Positions 34,697 through 45,590 of a stretch of DNA of 64,000 nucleotides are shown here, piece by piece. The position numbers and the translations under genes are program-made. The notes beneath the pieces were generated by a model. The model worked only from the letters and a program-made list of their open reading frames with translations, was not told the DNA's origin and searched no databases. This stretch comes from Halisarca cf. caerulea (lineage: Eukaryota > Porifera > Demospongiae > Chondrillida > Halisarcidae), in NCBI GenBank assembly GCA_963170055.1, contig CAUJGJ010000161.1, positions 3,126,975 through 3,190,974 on the forward strand, given 5' to 3'. Position 1 is the first letter of the stretch, and every line of letters starts with the position of its first letter.

Positions 34697-35453
34697 CACA
34701 GGTATGTTATGGTAGAATTGAGGCTAGAAGGGGGCATTTTGTGGTTTGACAAGGTATGCGATTAGATTATTACACCTCAGACCGTTTATCACGGTCTGGT
34801 CATGTGACCGCAGCTTAAACACGACATTTATACGTCATCATAGGCTGAAACGCGCGAGTATTTGAAGAGTTTGCCTTTGTGGACATGTGATGTCATGTGA
34901 CAAAGGCCCAAAGAAGCACTCCAGTCCATAAGGATTTTATGGCAAAAAAGGCGCGGGTCTAGATCTCTACGTAGAGGCTTAAACTTTGTCAAATCATCGC
35001 TGAAGGACTGAACTTCAAATTCTGATTTGGGGAAGATTGTTGGTCCATCCCTTCAGTTTAGGCGCAGCCATTTGTTACTATAGCCGTTCTTTTCAATCAG
35101 AAATCCCTTGACATAACAGCCAAGGAATGGAGCAACGTTTTCCCCAAATCAGAAAAGTAAGATTTGAACATGTTCTGTCTTCTGAATTCACTGGTGTGTT
35201 TAAATTCAGATGTCTAGACCTGCGCCTTTTGCGTTTTTTGCTTTTTTTGGTATGGTCAAAAATCGACCATGTACAACACGTACCATTTGTTTTTGCCTTT
35301 TCAAATTACATATGCACAAACTAGGAATGTTTGAAATACTATCTAGATGCTTTCTTGAGTCTTTCCACCTTCAGGAAGAGAAAACAAGACATTTTTACAA
35401 GCCATTCGAAAATGGCAGTCATGTTTTTTTGGCGAAAAGTGTCATAACATACC
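34697..35453. mobile_element. insertion of about 760 bp with short inverted ends
   Basis: The left end reads CACAGGTATGTTATGG and the right end CATAACATACCTG, complementary over CAGGTATGTTATG. The other copy reads ACAACGTTTCGG without it, so CGTT seems to be repeated at the two sides. A similar right end, CATAACATACCTG, occurs at 53238-53252. No gene is recognised inside. Confidence 0.65.
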
Positions 35454-36661
35454 TGCGTTTCGAAATAGTTAAATATTATATATAATTTGTCTACATGTAG
35501 TCTAATAATTACATATACGTATGTTCCACAATGTTATTTCAATGTTCACTTCCAATATATTATTTCCAGTTTTCTATATACATTGGCTGTACGTTGTTTT
35601 GACATCGAGTCAATTTAATAATCTAGAAAAATATAATTGTTAAATTTGGCTACCCCTAGGGTAGTGTTCTCCAAAGGGGGGTATATCATCCTAGGATACT
35701 TTACTCTGGGGTGATAATTTATAAAACATCCTATCTTATTAAAGGGACACTGCCACATTTTTTTTCCTGTTAAACGTTAGTATACACGCTAAAAGTAACA
35801 TGCGCGGTGTTCATACTTTACAATTATGTGTGCAAATAGGAGTTAATTGTCGTTATCTTTTGACTAAATCTACCATTTTTCGATTAAATGTGTGGGTCAA
35901 CAAATTTCAGCTGAAAAGTGGAAGTGACGTCACAAGGGGAAGGGAAGCAAAAATCGTGTAAACAAATAATGGGAAATATGAGCGTTTCTTCTACCGATTT
36001 GTTTTATTTTACAAATGTTGTTGGTTTAGCTTAGTCGATTAAAGCATGGTAGAAAGCATTTATGAGGAACAAATAGGCACGGAGGATCAAACAAAGCCTC
36101 TACCGACACTGCAGCAGGCTTGGCAAACACTAGAGCACTGACAAAGACCGAAGAAGATTACCATCATGGCATCATGCGTTTATTTGGAAGCTTAAGAATG
36201 CTGTACGATAAACATTTTCTTCCAGAATTCGAATATAGTGTTATGTAGCTTTAGGGAAATCTTCGCCAGTAGTGTTCGCGTACATCACAGTTGCTATGCA
36301 TGCCCTCTGCTATAGGGAGGGTCTCTGATGTAAACAACAAGTTTCCGTAAAACAAAAAGTCTAAGAATTCAAAGCAGAGATGGATTTGATATTATCAATA
36401 ATGAGCCATGAAAGTACCAATCCGGTCTTTTTGGACACGTCCTAGGGTGTACATGCAGGAATAGAATCTGCATGATACCAATGCTTCTGCTCCTGAAGGT
36501 GGACTATCTCACAAGAGTGTACCTAAGACATAGCCTGCACATTGCATCTTCTTCATAAACAGCACTCAGTAGGATACAAAGTTTTTTTCCATCTCCAGTT
36601 CATTAAATGATGAGCTGTGGATTGGCCCAGTTTGTGTCCAGGGTTGCCGTAAACGTTAATA

Positions 36662-37257
36662 CCGTATATTCCCTAATTTTTCGTCAGAGCAAATTTTAGG
36701 AAATTTTGGTCATTTAGAGAGTTGTTGGTCACTGACCAACAACCTGACGAATAATTAGAGAATACCGACGAATAATTAGAGCACCTGACGAATATTTAGA
36801 GTTAGGGTAAAATGGCGGCATTCAGTCTGACGGTTGTGGCGCCTGTGCGAGGTTATCACGTATTTATAGAGCGATGGGAGGCAGCTATTGGCGACTGCCT
36901 AACCTTCAAACAGCAATTTGGTAAGTGAACGATATCGACTAGTTTACTATTGTCTTCCGCATGTTCAGTGACTTTGATATCGCGAAAACCATGAAGGGCT
37001 GTCAGGGAGACGAGGCGAGTGCAAATGATCTTTATCCATCGATAAATCCGGGGGTCCGAGGTACGGTACTAACAAAACAAGACTCTTTCGAACACGTGTC
37101 AGTCTCTATTGTGTCGTCACTATTGTGCTGACGAAACAATAGAGTCAAAGACGAATAATTAGGGAACGTCACATTTCGTCATGAATTAGGGAGCAATAAG
37201 GTCCAATTTGGGGACTTGACGAAAAATTAGGGTGACGAAAAATTAGGGAATATACGG
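36662..37257. mobile_element. 596-bp TA-flanked MITE (CCGTATATT family)
   Basis: The ends are CCGTATATTCCCTAATTTTT and the complementary sequence CCGTATATTCCCTAATTTTT, a perfect match over the first 20 bases. TA lies on both sides (36660-36661, 37258-37259). The paralogous site near 47690 reads CGTTAATATTTCATC, empty with a single TA. Inside are several repeats of GACGAATAATTAGAG. Confidence 0.92.
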
Positions 37258-38174
37258 TATTTCATCAGTAAACAGCTATATCTTTGATAACAGTAACAAG
37301 TATCGTGAACAGGGGATGGGCCCTGCTATTGGAGTTCTCATGTTTTGTGTAGCTATCATGTCCCTGTAAAGCTGTAACTAAACTATTTGCAGTGAAATAT
37401 GCCCAGGGTTCACCTGTGACATTGCAAATGGTTCAGGGTCACTACATATTGTACAGCAGTAGAACTGTATATCTACTTATATACAAGGCCCACTTAGACA
37501 GGTGGGCCAGGTGGGCCGTGGCCCACCCAACATTTTTGGAAGCCTTAAGAACAAAACTTACCTTCATCGAAATTTTAGCTATAGGCGAGGTTGTAATAAT
37601 CACACAAATGCATAGCAAACACCTAATAAGTTTGAGCAAACTAAGCTTAAAGTTGCTCCTGTATCCTTGAAATTACAGAATCCTAAGCAACTTTTACAGA
37701 CTACTCTCCAGCCATGAGTGCGATTGCCAAAATTCCGCCATTTCTAATAAGTATTGATTAATACATACTGTAAAGATGGCTGTGTAATCCATACCAGTAC
37801 CAATTTCAATGATCCACCTGTTTGTAACCCATACCAGTACCAATTTCAGTGATCTATTCAAATCCGAAGGACTTGATTATATTGAATCCATTACTAATGT
37901 ATTGTATATGGTATATACTAGTTAGTAATGGATGCACTATCCTTCAGATTTGCTTACTCATGCAAGGAATGAAACATTAAGTGGTACTGCTAGCTGGTAT
38001 GGACTACAAACAGGAACACCGTGGAACCTCCGATAGTGGACTCTCCCAAATAAGGACACAGTACAATAAACCTCTCTACAAAGGGCACAGCTTGAAGTCC
38101 CAAAATATATTCTCCCTATGGCTCTTATACATTTTGCTACTCCCAAAGAGGACACCCTCCTTGCAAAGAACAAA

Positions 38175-39016
38175 TGAGGGATTGCTCCTTCTGTTCTTCT
38201 TGGTCACATTGCTCACAGAAACATGTAGGACCCATTTTTGCAGTTTATACTATTCAGCAAAACCCTGTTCCCCAGATACACACTGCAAAGTGCGAGAAGA
38301 ACAGATGTTTTGTGTAACTTACTTTGTAGGACTATAGGATTAATCAATATCAGAGGCATTTCCTCAATGTGAGTATGGAATTGCATTTGCCATGTGAACA
38401 CTTGTATTAAAAGGACACCAATCATATTCAAATGAGAGTGCAAATTCGAATGATTTGCAGGAAAAACTTCATATGTGGCAAAAAATCCCCCAATAGCAAG
38501 GTGAAGTCTCTACATAGATTCCCTTCAGTAATTTGCAGCAGCTGACATTCACTTTCAGATGGCGGTTCGAAGATGAAGAAGGTTCAAACTGGCAATGCTA
38601 AATTCATTGGCCCGTTGTGGAACCTTTGTTCTACCGCTAGCCACAAAACTTGTAATTTCATCGATTTTACCATTGTGAAAAACAACAATGTCACCCAGCT
38701 AGTGACAAAAGATACTGACAGTGTACATTAAAATATGAATTTCATCACTTAGACTTTCACTAGCCATGAATAATAAGAGTGATAAACTTTTTTTTAGATA
38801 GAATATACTACCTTCTTGCCCTAGGTAAACATGAAGGGAAGTGGGGGGCAGATTTATTCAGGTGAGGTTATATCAGCAACTACATTAATTGGACCAAATC
38901 TTGGTCCAAGGTCGCAGATTAGTGAACAAAGGGTAAAATAATAATACATATCCAATAACTACACAATACGAGGACATTTAATAACAAATGTATAAACATG
39001 TGTACACAGTAAAAAC
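38175..39016. other. no gene seen
   Basis: Ordinary AT-rich sequence without supported exon or repeat structure. Confidence 0.45.
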
Positions 39017-39054
39017 TTACACAAGACAAGCACAAAAATGTACACTATACACAC

Positions 39055-39243
39055 CTTTCAGTGTTCTAGGTACTCCACTAGAAGGGAAATGCTTGTCCAC
39101 GATAAATGCTACCTTTTCTACAATATCCCTTTCTCTTACTGCAGCTGTTTCCACCAGTCTCCTTTCCCACAAATTGTAGTTTGCAAAAACTGAAGTACAT
39201 TCTTCCACTGATAAACAATCTGATCCTCTGAGGTCAGACATAA
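39055..39243 (-). CDS. 63-residue module exon, copy D
   Basis: Acceptor TTGTCTTCTAG, donor AAAG|GTGTGT, 189 bp, phase 1-1. It is more diverged: the module has VFANYNLWERRLVETAAVRE, then RDIVEKVAFIVDKHFPSS and ends GVPRTLKG. The frame is intact despite the divergence. Confidence 0.7.
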
Positions 39244-39650
39244 CTAGAAGACAAGACACACAGCAAGTGACGATATTCTCATGTGTATTATCCACTTATT
39301 ATCCACTTGTGTATAATATTATTATTATGCGATAATATATGGATTGTCAAGCTACTGTATAGTTGATGCATAGAATACACGAAAACTCTGAATGTATTAT
39401 ACACATGCATGGTGGGCTCAGGTGATAGCAAATGCATGCACATGCACATGACAATGTGTTCATGAAAATATGTTCATATGCAGACATGGACACACAAAAA
39501 CCAACCTGATAAGAATCCACTTGAAGATAATCTAATTTCTACAAAAAGATGGCAGGAAGGGCAACACAATTATATTATGTAGTTGGACAGGTGCATAGAG
39601 TTTGACATTCAATGCTTATATTAAGCATATCATATCCATCTAAACTGTAC

Positions 39651-39839
39651 CTTTCAGTACTCTAGTTTCATTATGAAAAGGGTAATGCTTGTCCATGATA
39701 GAGGCTATCTTCACTTGAATATGACTTTCTTTCATTACAGCTTTCCCCACCAGTCTACCTGCCCACTCATAGTAGTATTGGAAAACTGCAGCACATTCTT
39801 CATCCGACAAACATTCTGATCCCTTGAGGTCGGCCATAA
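39651..39839 (-). CDS. 63-residue module exon, copy E
   Basis: The most diverged member: MADLKGSECLSDEECAAVFQ, then YYYEWAGRLVGKAVMKESHI, ending HNETRVLKG. The acceptor is intact; the donor is GTACAG, weaker than in the others. It is still open over all 63 codons, which argues for selection rather than a recent copy. It lies only 408 bp from the matching edge of copy D. Confidence 0.65.
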
Positions 39840-40125
39840 CTAGAAAACAAGACATACAGCAGGTGACGGTATTCCCTTGTGTATTATCCACTTGTGTACA
39901 TTACATGATACGTCAAGTAACGGACTCACAAAATATACACACAACCCCATAAATGAATATCCAGATAATTATGCTGACACACATGCACAAACAGACACAG
40001 GTGACTGTGAAATCATGCACATGTACATACAATCATGAAAGTATACATATAATAATGGACCCACATATTCTTATATAATAGTATAATATTGTGTAGGAAG
40101 ATGCTTTAAGTTGGGGAGAGATATA

Positions 40126-40669
40126 CTGCATATTCTCTGAAAATCCGTCACACTTAGTTTCACAAAAATTTCATCTGAAGAGAGAAATTAGAGTTGTCTT
40201 CCCACCTATGAGAATGGCTGACGAAACTTTGGAGTTGAGCAATGAATACTTAGAGAGATGACGAAATAGTAGAGTTCGGCTATTATATGCTACTATAATG
40301 ATTTAAATATCCCTGAAAAGTAGCAAAAAGAACGCTAAAGTGCTTTTCTTAGCACTTTGGTGCACGGTTTGTAATTCGGAGGGGATAGATAGGTGCGTAG
40401 CCGCCATTTCTTTCTGCTCGCACTCGATGGTAGACCTATAAAACTGTGAATACACCATCCAAAGCACAGGAAGAAGAACCATTGTTAGAATTAACAAAAC
40501 TTAAATTCATTTCAAAAGTTAATCTTAGGCTGAAAATTTGCATGACGAAATAATGGAGAACACACGGAAGTTTTAGAAAATGGCCATTTCGTCAAACTTT
40601 AGAGACATTTTCGACACAAAACTATGGGTGACAAAATTATGGAGTGCCAAATTTTTAGAGAATATACGG
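40126..40669. mobile_element. 544-bp TA-flanked MITE, diverged
   Basis: The left end is CTGCATATTCTCTGAAAATC and the complement of the right end is CCGTATATTCTCTAAAAATT; TA flanks both sides. It is related to the elements at 25449 and 36662 but older, judging by the unequal ends. Confidence 0.75.
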
Positions 40670-41164
40670 TATATGATAGATCTATAGGAACATACATGTA
40701 GTTCATCATTGATTTCAATGTACTATACATGCATTAAACACAACACTGTGACAGTGTCACTAATATATTACCATGCATGCGTGCCAAAGATTCTATCATA
40801 CTATATGAAGTACAGATGCTGTGTAAGACACAAAAAGAAACAACTTAACTATTTGCAAATAAAGTTAAAACACATATACGCAAGTTAAGATTCTCTTCAG
40901 CAGAAGCTGCTAAATGATCCTTGCTTGTGTGAATTGGCCGCAAATCTACTATTGTTCCATTACTTTACGAGTTCCTTTAGGTAATTGCCCTCTCACTGGA
41001 AAAGAGTACCGGTATCGTGTAGAATAAACTTCGTGGCGTTGCAGATGTGAGGAAGTCGTGAAGGAGTCGAGATGAGATGAAGATAAGCTGAGTGAAGCAA
41101 GCTGTGACAAAGTAAGGGGACTGAGGCGAGCTGTGCTGACATGAAACGACTGAGGCTGGGCCAA

Positions 41165-41390
41165 AGATGAGCCATGAACTGGAAGATGAGCTGCCGGTTA
41201 CGACGGAGAGGAGGTACTGGCCATGCAGTGATAATCTGGAAGGTACAAGAGGTGGACACCTGTAGGTGGTCATAATGTCGGAAGTGCCAGCGTCAGTGCG
41301 TGTCTCGGGGTGTGGCATGGCAAGGTGGGCAGTAAACTTTAGATGAGTGCATGTGTACGACTGAGGGTGGGAGCCTACGACGATAGCCTT
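41165..41390. repeat. segment shared with 52190-52400
   Basis: From GATGAGC through GAGGAGGTACTGGCCATGCA to ACTGAGGGTGGGAGCCTACG the two places match closely. It is GC-richer than its surroundings. In the copy at 52 kb it runs straight into a 24-bp minisatellite. Confidence 0.75.
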
Positions 41391-41454
41391 GCCGCTGGGG
41401 ACAGGAACCATATGCATGTCCTGTGTAGGGAACCTTCATGGCAATCCCGGCAAA

Positions 41455-41640
41455 AGCGAGCCGTTATGGAGTCGAGGTGAGGTGAACCGAGGCTAGGCTG
41501 GGCCAAGGTGAGGTGAAGAGGCTGGGGTGAAGTGAACCAAAGTGAGGTGAGCTGTGGCGTGGTGAGCCGAGGCGAGCTTGCACCAAGTTGAGGTGAAGAG
41601 GCTGGGCTGAACATATAAGCCAATGTGAGGAGCGGCCGCT
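41455..41640. repeat. purine-rich degenerate repeat
   Basis: Imperfect repeats of motifs such as GAGGTGAA, GAGGCTGGG and GTGAACC. It is strand-asymmetric (purines on plus). Open frames on the minus strand through here are low-complexity by-products. Confidence 0.6.
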
Positions 41641-41873
41641 TGTCGATGATGAGCCAAACTGGTGCGAAGCTCAGCTGATGATAAGCCAAACCGGGGCGTA
41701 GATGGGCCGTGGATAAGGACGAGCCGAAGGTTTCTGAGGGGGTACCGATAGGCGAACTACCCCGAAGGTACTGTTGGAGGTAAAGGAGGAGAATGTCCAG
41801 AAGTTGTGGGGCGCATAGTGAGGTGTCGATCTGTTGCCAGGGTTGCTCAAAATGCATGGCTGACGTTACATGG

Positions 41874-42397
41874 TAGGGGCGGATTTAGGGGTGTTTCTAT
41901 GGTTTCCAGTCCTGACCAGTCAAGCTACTCTAATTTAGCCTTGGTATTCTTCACTGAGAGCTGTTAGAGCAATATTCAATTCCCATGAAATCAGCTATGT
42001 AGATGTAAAAAGTTACCATTTATTGCTTTATTGTCAGCCCTAGAACTCTTTAGCAAAGCTATGTGGAGAATATATTCTCAAAAAAGCTCTGACAACCTCT
42101 ATTCAAGGAAATTGCTTGAACATTGCCATCTTTTAGTACATCATCTGACATTTACAAGTGACATCAGAATAATTAGTAATGGTAAAGCAGCTTATTTATT
42201 CATGAACTGTACCCAAGAGTAATGATTATAAGTTAGGTATATTCTCACTGCATAAATGTGGCAAAGAGCTGGAATCACACAATCAGAATCCAACCTTGTG
42301 AGTGGCAGTCATTTTAACCATTAGTTGCATTTTACTACAATTTGGGATTTTATAATTTAAAGGAAACTAGTCACACTATTTTCTGCATCCGCCCGTG
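41874..42397. mobile_element. hAT-like MITE, uninterrupted copy
   Basis: The left end TAGGGGCGGATTTAGG and right end GCATCCGCCCGTG match the copy at 25265-26374. At 42058-42063 it holds the empty TA site of the nested element. Confidence 0.65.
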
Positions 42398-42522
42398 CAC
42401 AGATTGTGCTATATCCTTCAGAGCACTTTTGCTCCTTATACTATTTCATACTATCTTCTCCGTTTAGATTCATTTGTGTCGTTTTTGCCATTCCAGACAA
42501 TTTCCATTCATTTTACACTGAT

Positions 42523-42762
42523 ATGTCAACCCTAGACTATTTCAATAAGAAATCTACACGAGATTCATCTGTGGACAGTCAGTGTTCCGATTTCCCTTTC
42601 CTGCAGGGCGTTTTACCTGGTTCTACCACACAGGCGGTGTGCGATGAAACCTCAAAAGACAGAAGCATTAACAGTAGTTATGTTGCTAATGTTAGCAGAT
42701 TTTGTATTGCATTTATTAATTTTGCATTGTTTTTTGTATTTTCTTTAGATTGCTTGTATTGA
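42523..42762 (+). CDS. conserved mini-ORF, copy 4
   Basis: About 79 codons starting MSTLDYFNKKSTRDSSVDSQ, with the same conserved N-terminal part and an AATAAA overlapping the stop. The tail is a variant of copy 1. Confidence 0.4.
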   Translation: MSTLDYFNKKSTRDSSVDSQCSDFPFLQGVLPGSTTQAVCDETSKDRSINSSYVANVSRFCIAFINFALFFVFSLDCLY

Positions 42763-43032
42763 ATAAATTATACACAGTATGCATGAGCTGTTCACGAAAC
42801 TTCCTCAAAATTGGCACATCGACAGTTTCCACCACAAAATCCTCAAACTTATGCAACTCCGGAAGTTTAGTACCACGAAAGTTTTGGCCCATACAGTACA
42901 CACATATGCGTGCGAACATATGCATGAATAGAATTTTTTATGTGTACTCAGTGCAAATTTTGAATGCCTTCTTGAGGGGACGCTAACAATACATATTCAC
43001 ACATCTACACATCCACCATCCCACTCATTTAT

Positions 43033-43033
<1 letters not shown>

Positions 43034-43110
<77 letters not shown>
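43034..43110. repeat. (CA)n microsatellite
   Basis: Unit 4 counterpart of the CA tract at 27004. Confidence 0.95.
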
Positions 43111-43112
<2 letters not shown>

Positions 43113-43463
43113 GCACTGTACTGACAAACATCCAGCAGGGGATAAAACCTGCACACTCTAAATGTGTGTACATACAGTGAGACACTGCCATGTGGTATTT
43201 CGCCCGCGGATAGAGTATTGGTTCTGGTGAGTACTAAAAGGTAGGAAAGTCCACAATGTTTTTGCCTCACACTGCCAAAGATGACCTTCATTTCAACGAT
43301 ACAATACGACAGACAAAATTGCTGTGACAGCACTGTGTTAATACACATCCATACAAAAACATATAATATGTACCTACACATATATTAAGTACATAGTGAT
43401 GTGTAAAAATCTGCAAACACAAATCAAAACTACAAAAATCAAGAACATCAATCTTCAATATAC

Positions 43464-43652
43464 CTTTCAGTGCTTTAGCTTCTTCCCTTGAAGGGTCATG
43501 CTTATCCATGATGGATGCTACCTTCTTTATAACATCACTTTCTTTCACTGCAGTTGTTTCCACCAGTCTCCTTTCCCACTGGTAGTCGCTTTTAAAAACT
43601 GAAGTACATTCTTCCACTGATAAACAGTCTGATCCTCTGAGGTCAGCCATAA
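43464..43652 (-). CDS. 63-residue module exon, copy F
   Basis: Intact acceptor and GTATAT donor, 189 bp, phase 1-1. MADLRGSDCLSVEECTSVFK, then SDYQWERRLVETTAVKESD, ending REEAKALKG. Intermediate between copies A-C and D. Confidence 0.7.
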
Positions 43653-43835
43653 CTAGAAAACAAGACACACAGCAGGTGATGATACTACTATGTGCGTTAT
43701 CCACTTTTTACATTATGGGATACATCAAGTAATGGATTCACAAAATATACACACAACTGGCCACTTGAGAATGTATGGCCACTTATAATTATGCTGACAC
43801 AAATAGACCGACACAGGTGATTGTAAACATATGTA

Positions 43836-44277
43836 CAGTTGAAGAACCTCACAAATACGACCACCATTGGGAGCGGTGCAAGTGGTCATATTTTGAGCGA
43901 GTCATATTTCTCAAAGTCCCGTTCAGAATAGCATGGCACATCCGTAAGTCGTTCCGTAGACACAGGATGCACATAAGGCAATAAAACTGTAGAAAAAAGC
44001 ACCACCACACCTCATTTATTGTTACTCCATTGGGATGATAGAAATTTGACCATAAGTTTACCATCTCTTTCTACTGATAGGGTCATTTCAGAACCTAATG
44101 TCCACAGAATACAGCAGTATCCATAAATATGTGGTCTACATTGTGAAGATTTGACACCAAGAGGAAAAAAAATGTGGTCTTCATTCTGAAACTAATTTAC
44201 GTAAAAGCATAGGAGAAATAGTGGACTACAACAAAGTGGTCTTATTTCTGGGATGGTCTTCTTATGGGGTTCTAATG
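43836..44277. mobile_element. TA-flanked MITE inside unit 4
   Basis: Fourth inherited copy of the CAGTAGAA element, with a small internal deletion and a changed right end (CTAATG). Confidence 0.6.
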
Positions 44278-45590
44278 TATGTACATGCACATGCGCCGAT
44301 GAAAGTATGCTCATATGTTTCCCTCTCCTGCCCCTCCCGCTTGCACTCAAATTTGGGTCATAGCTGGCTGGACTTTGTAGTACTCCATGTGTAGGATTGG
44401 CTACCAAAAATATGGCTGCTACATATTTAGGTAAATTTACTTTTGCCTGATAACTAGCTGTACATGCAGTTCCATTAGAAGTATTTCCAAGCAAAAGTGG
44501 TACACTTTGATACACTAACTACAACACAAGGTTGATAAAAACCTTCGAGGTTCATCTCTACAAACAATGTCAAATTGCAGATGGCTCCTATGATGATGAT
44601 TCTTCTTCTTGTCATGTTTTCAAACTAAGTTACAGGTCTCTAGGGAGGGTCCAGCATAGGTCTCATCTTATGTCAGTGAGCTCAAATTGTTGGCGTGAAA
44701 TGCCTGGTACCAGCCCTACTGGCTATAATTTTGATGGGCAAATTACATGTATTTGCTAGATCAGCCATTTATGGATCACCACAGAGCTTACAGGAGAGTA
44801 GGCGTAACTACTATGCACACACACACACACATTACTATACTTTGCAAACACTACATACTGTATAGACAGAAACTTTTCATGGCGCTAAATTTTCGCGGTT
44901 ATCGAGGATTAGTGGGCATCCACGAAAAGTATAATCTGCAAAAATTCCATTGTCTTCTTTATCGTGGAGTCAAAGTGGCCAGCGGTACACAGATTGCACA
45001 ATATCCTTCAGAGCACCTTTGCTCTGTGGACTTTTTTCTTCGTTGTGAACGCACAGCAGCAAACCTCAAAAGACAGAAGTCACAAACCCTAAATCGTTTA
45101 CCACTTTAATAAGATGCCTAAACATTGATATCTCATGTGATTCATGCAATTCACACCAATATTATACTTCTTACATTTTGCTTGTGGAAATTGGCATGAC
45201 GCTGTTTTGGCAGGGTTGTGACTTCTTCGTTTGGGGGCTGCAAATAGGTCAGCCATCTGTGGAAACATGCTCTGCCACGTGACAGTCATGTGTATGTGAC
45301 ATTTTTGTACTTTGTCTATAGTATTTCAAAGTTAGCCATTGCAAGGGACATTAACCATTCTTAGAATACTAGATAACCATGATTTGAAGTTTGCAAAGAT
45401 TGAAGAATTTTCCTGCTGCTGAGTCATCTGCATATCATATCAGCATGCATGGCAATGTTGTGAAGCTGTTGTAGTAGTGGATGTGCTCTAATGACATATA
45501 ACCATCAATTAAACATTAAAAGAAGGCAGGATTAAAGGGGGATCTATGAAAATAAAAACCCTAAAAATTGTGAAAATCAGTCATCCACCA

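Larger units (their letters stand above)
34377..38174. repeat. segmental duplication, copy 1
   Basis: Colinear with 45591-48562. This copy carries two insertions that the other lacks (about 34697-35453 and 36662-37257) and lacks about 580 bp present there at 46507-47083. No supported exon lies inside; the longest open frames do not agree between the copies. The two copies serve as each other's empty sites. Confidence 0.85.
41826..45020. repeat. duplicated block, unit 4
   Basis: Distant copy of unit 1, including the hAT-like MITE at 41874-42397 without the nested element. Order: MITE, mini-ORF, CA tract, module exon F, CAGTAGAA MITE, dispersed repeat. To the right, 45021-45590 is unique before the 45591-48562 segmental duplication. 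Confidence 0.85.

Noticed and set aside
40949..41857. Several overlapping long minus-strand frames in GC-richer sequence
   Set aside because: Composition is low-complexity, the frames overlap each other, and part of the region is a degenerate purine-rich repeat; no family was recognised.
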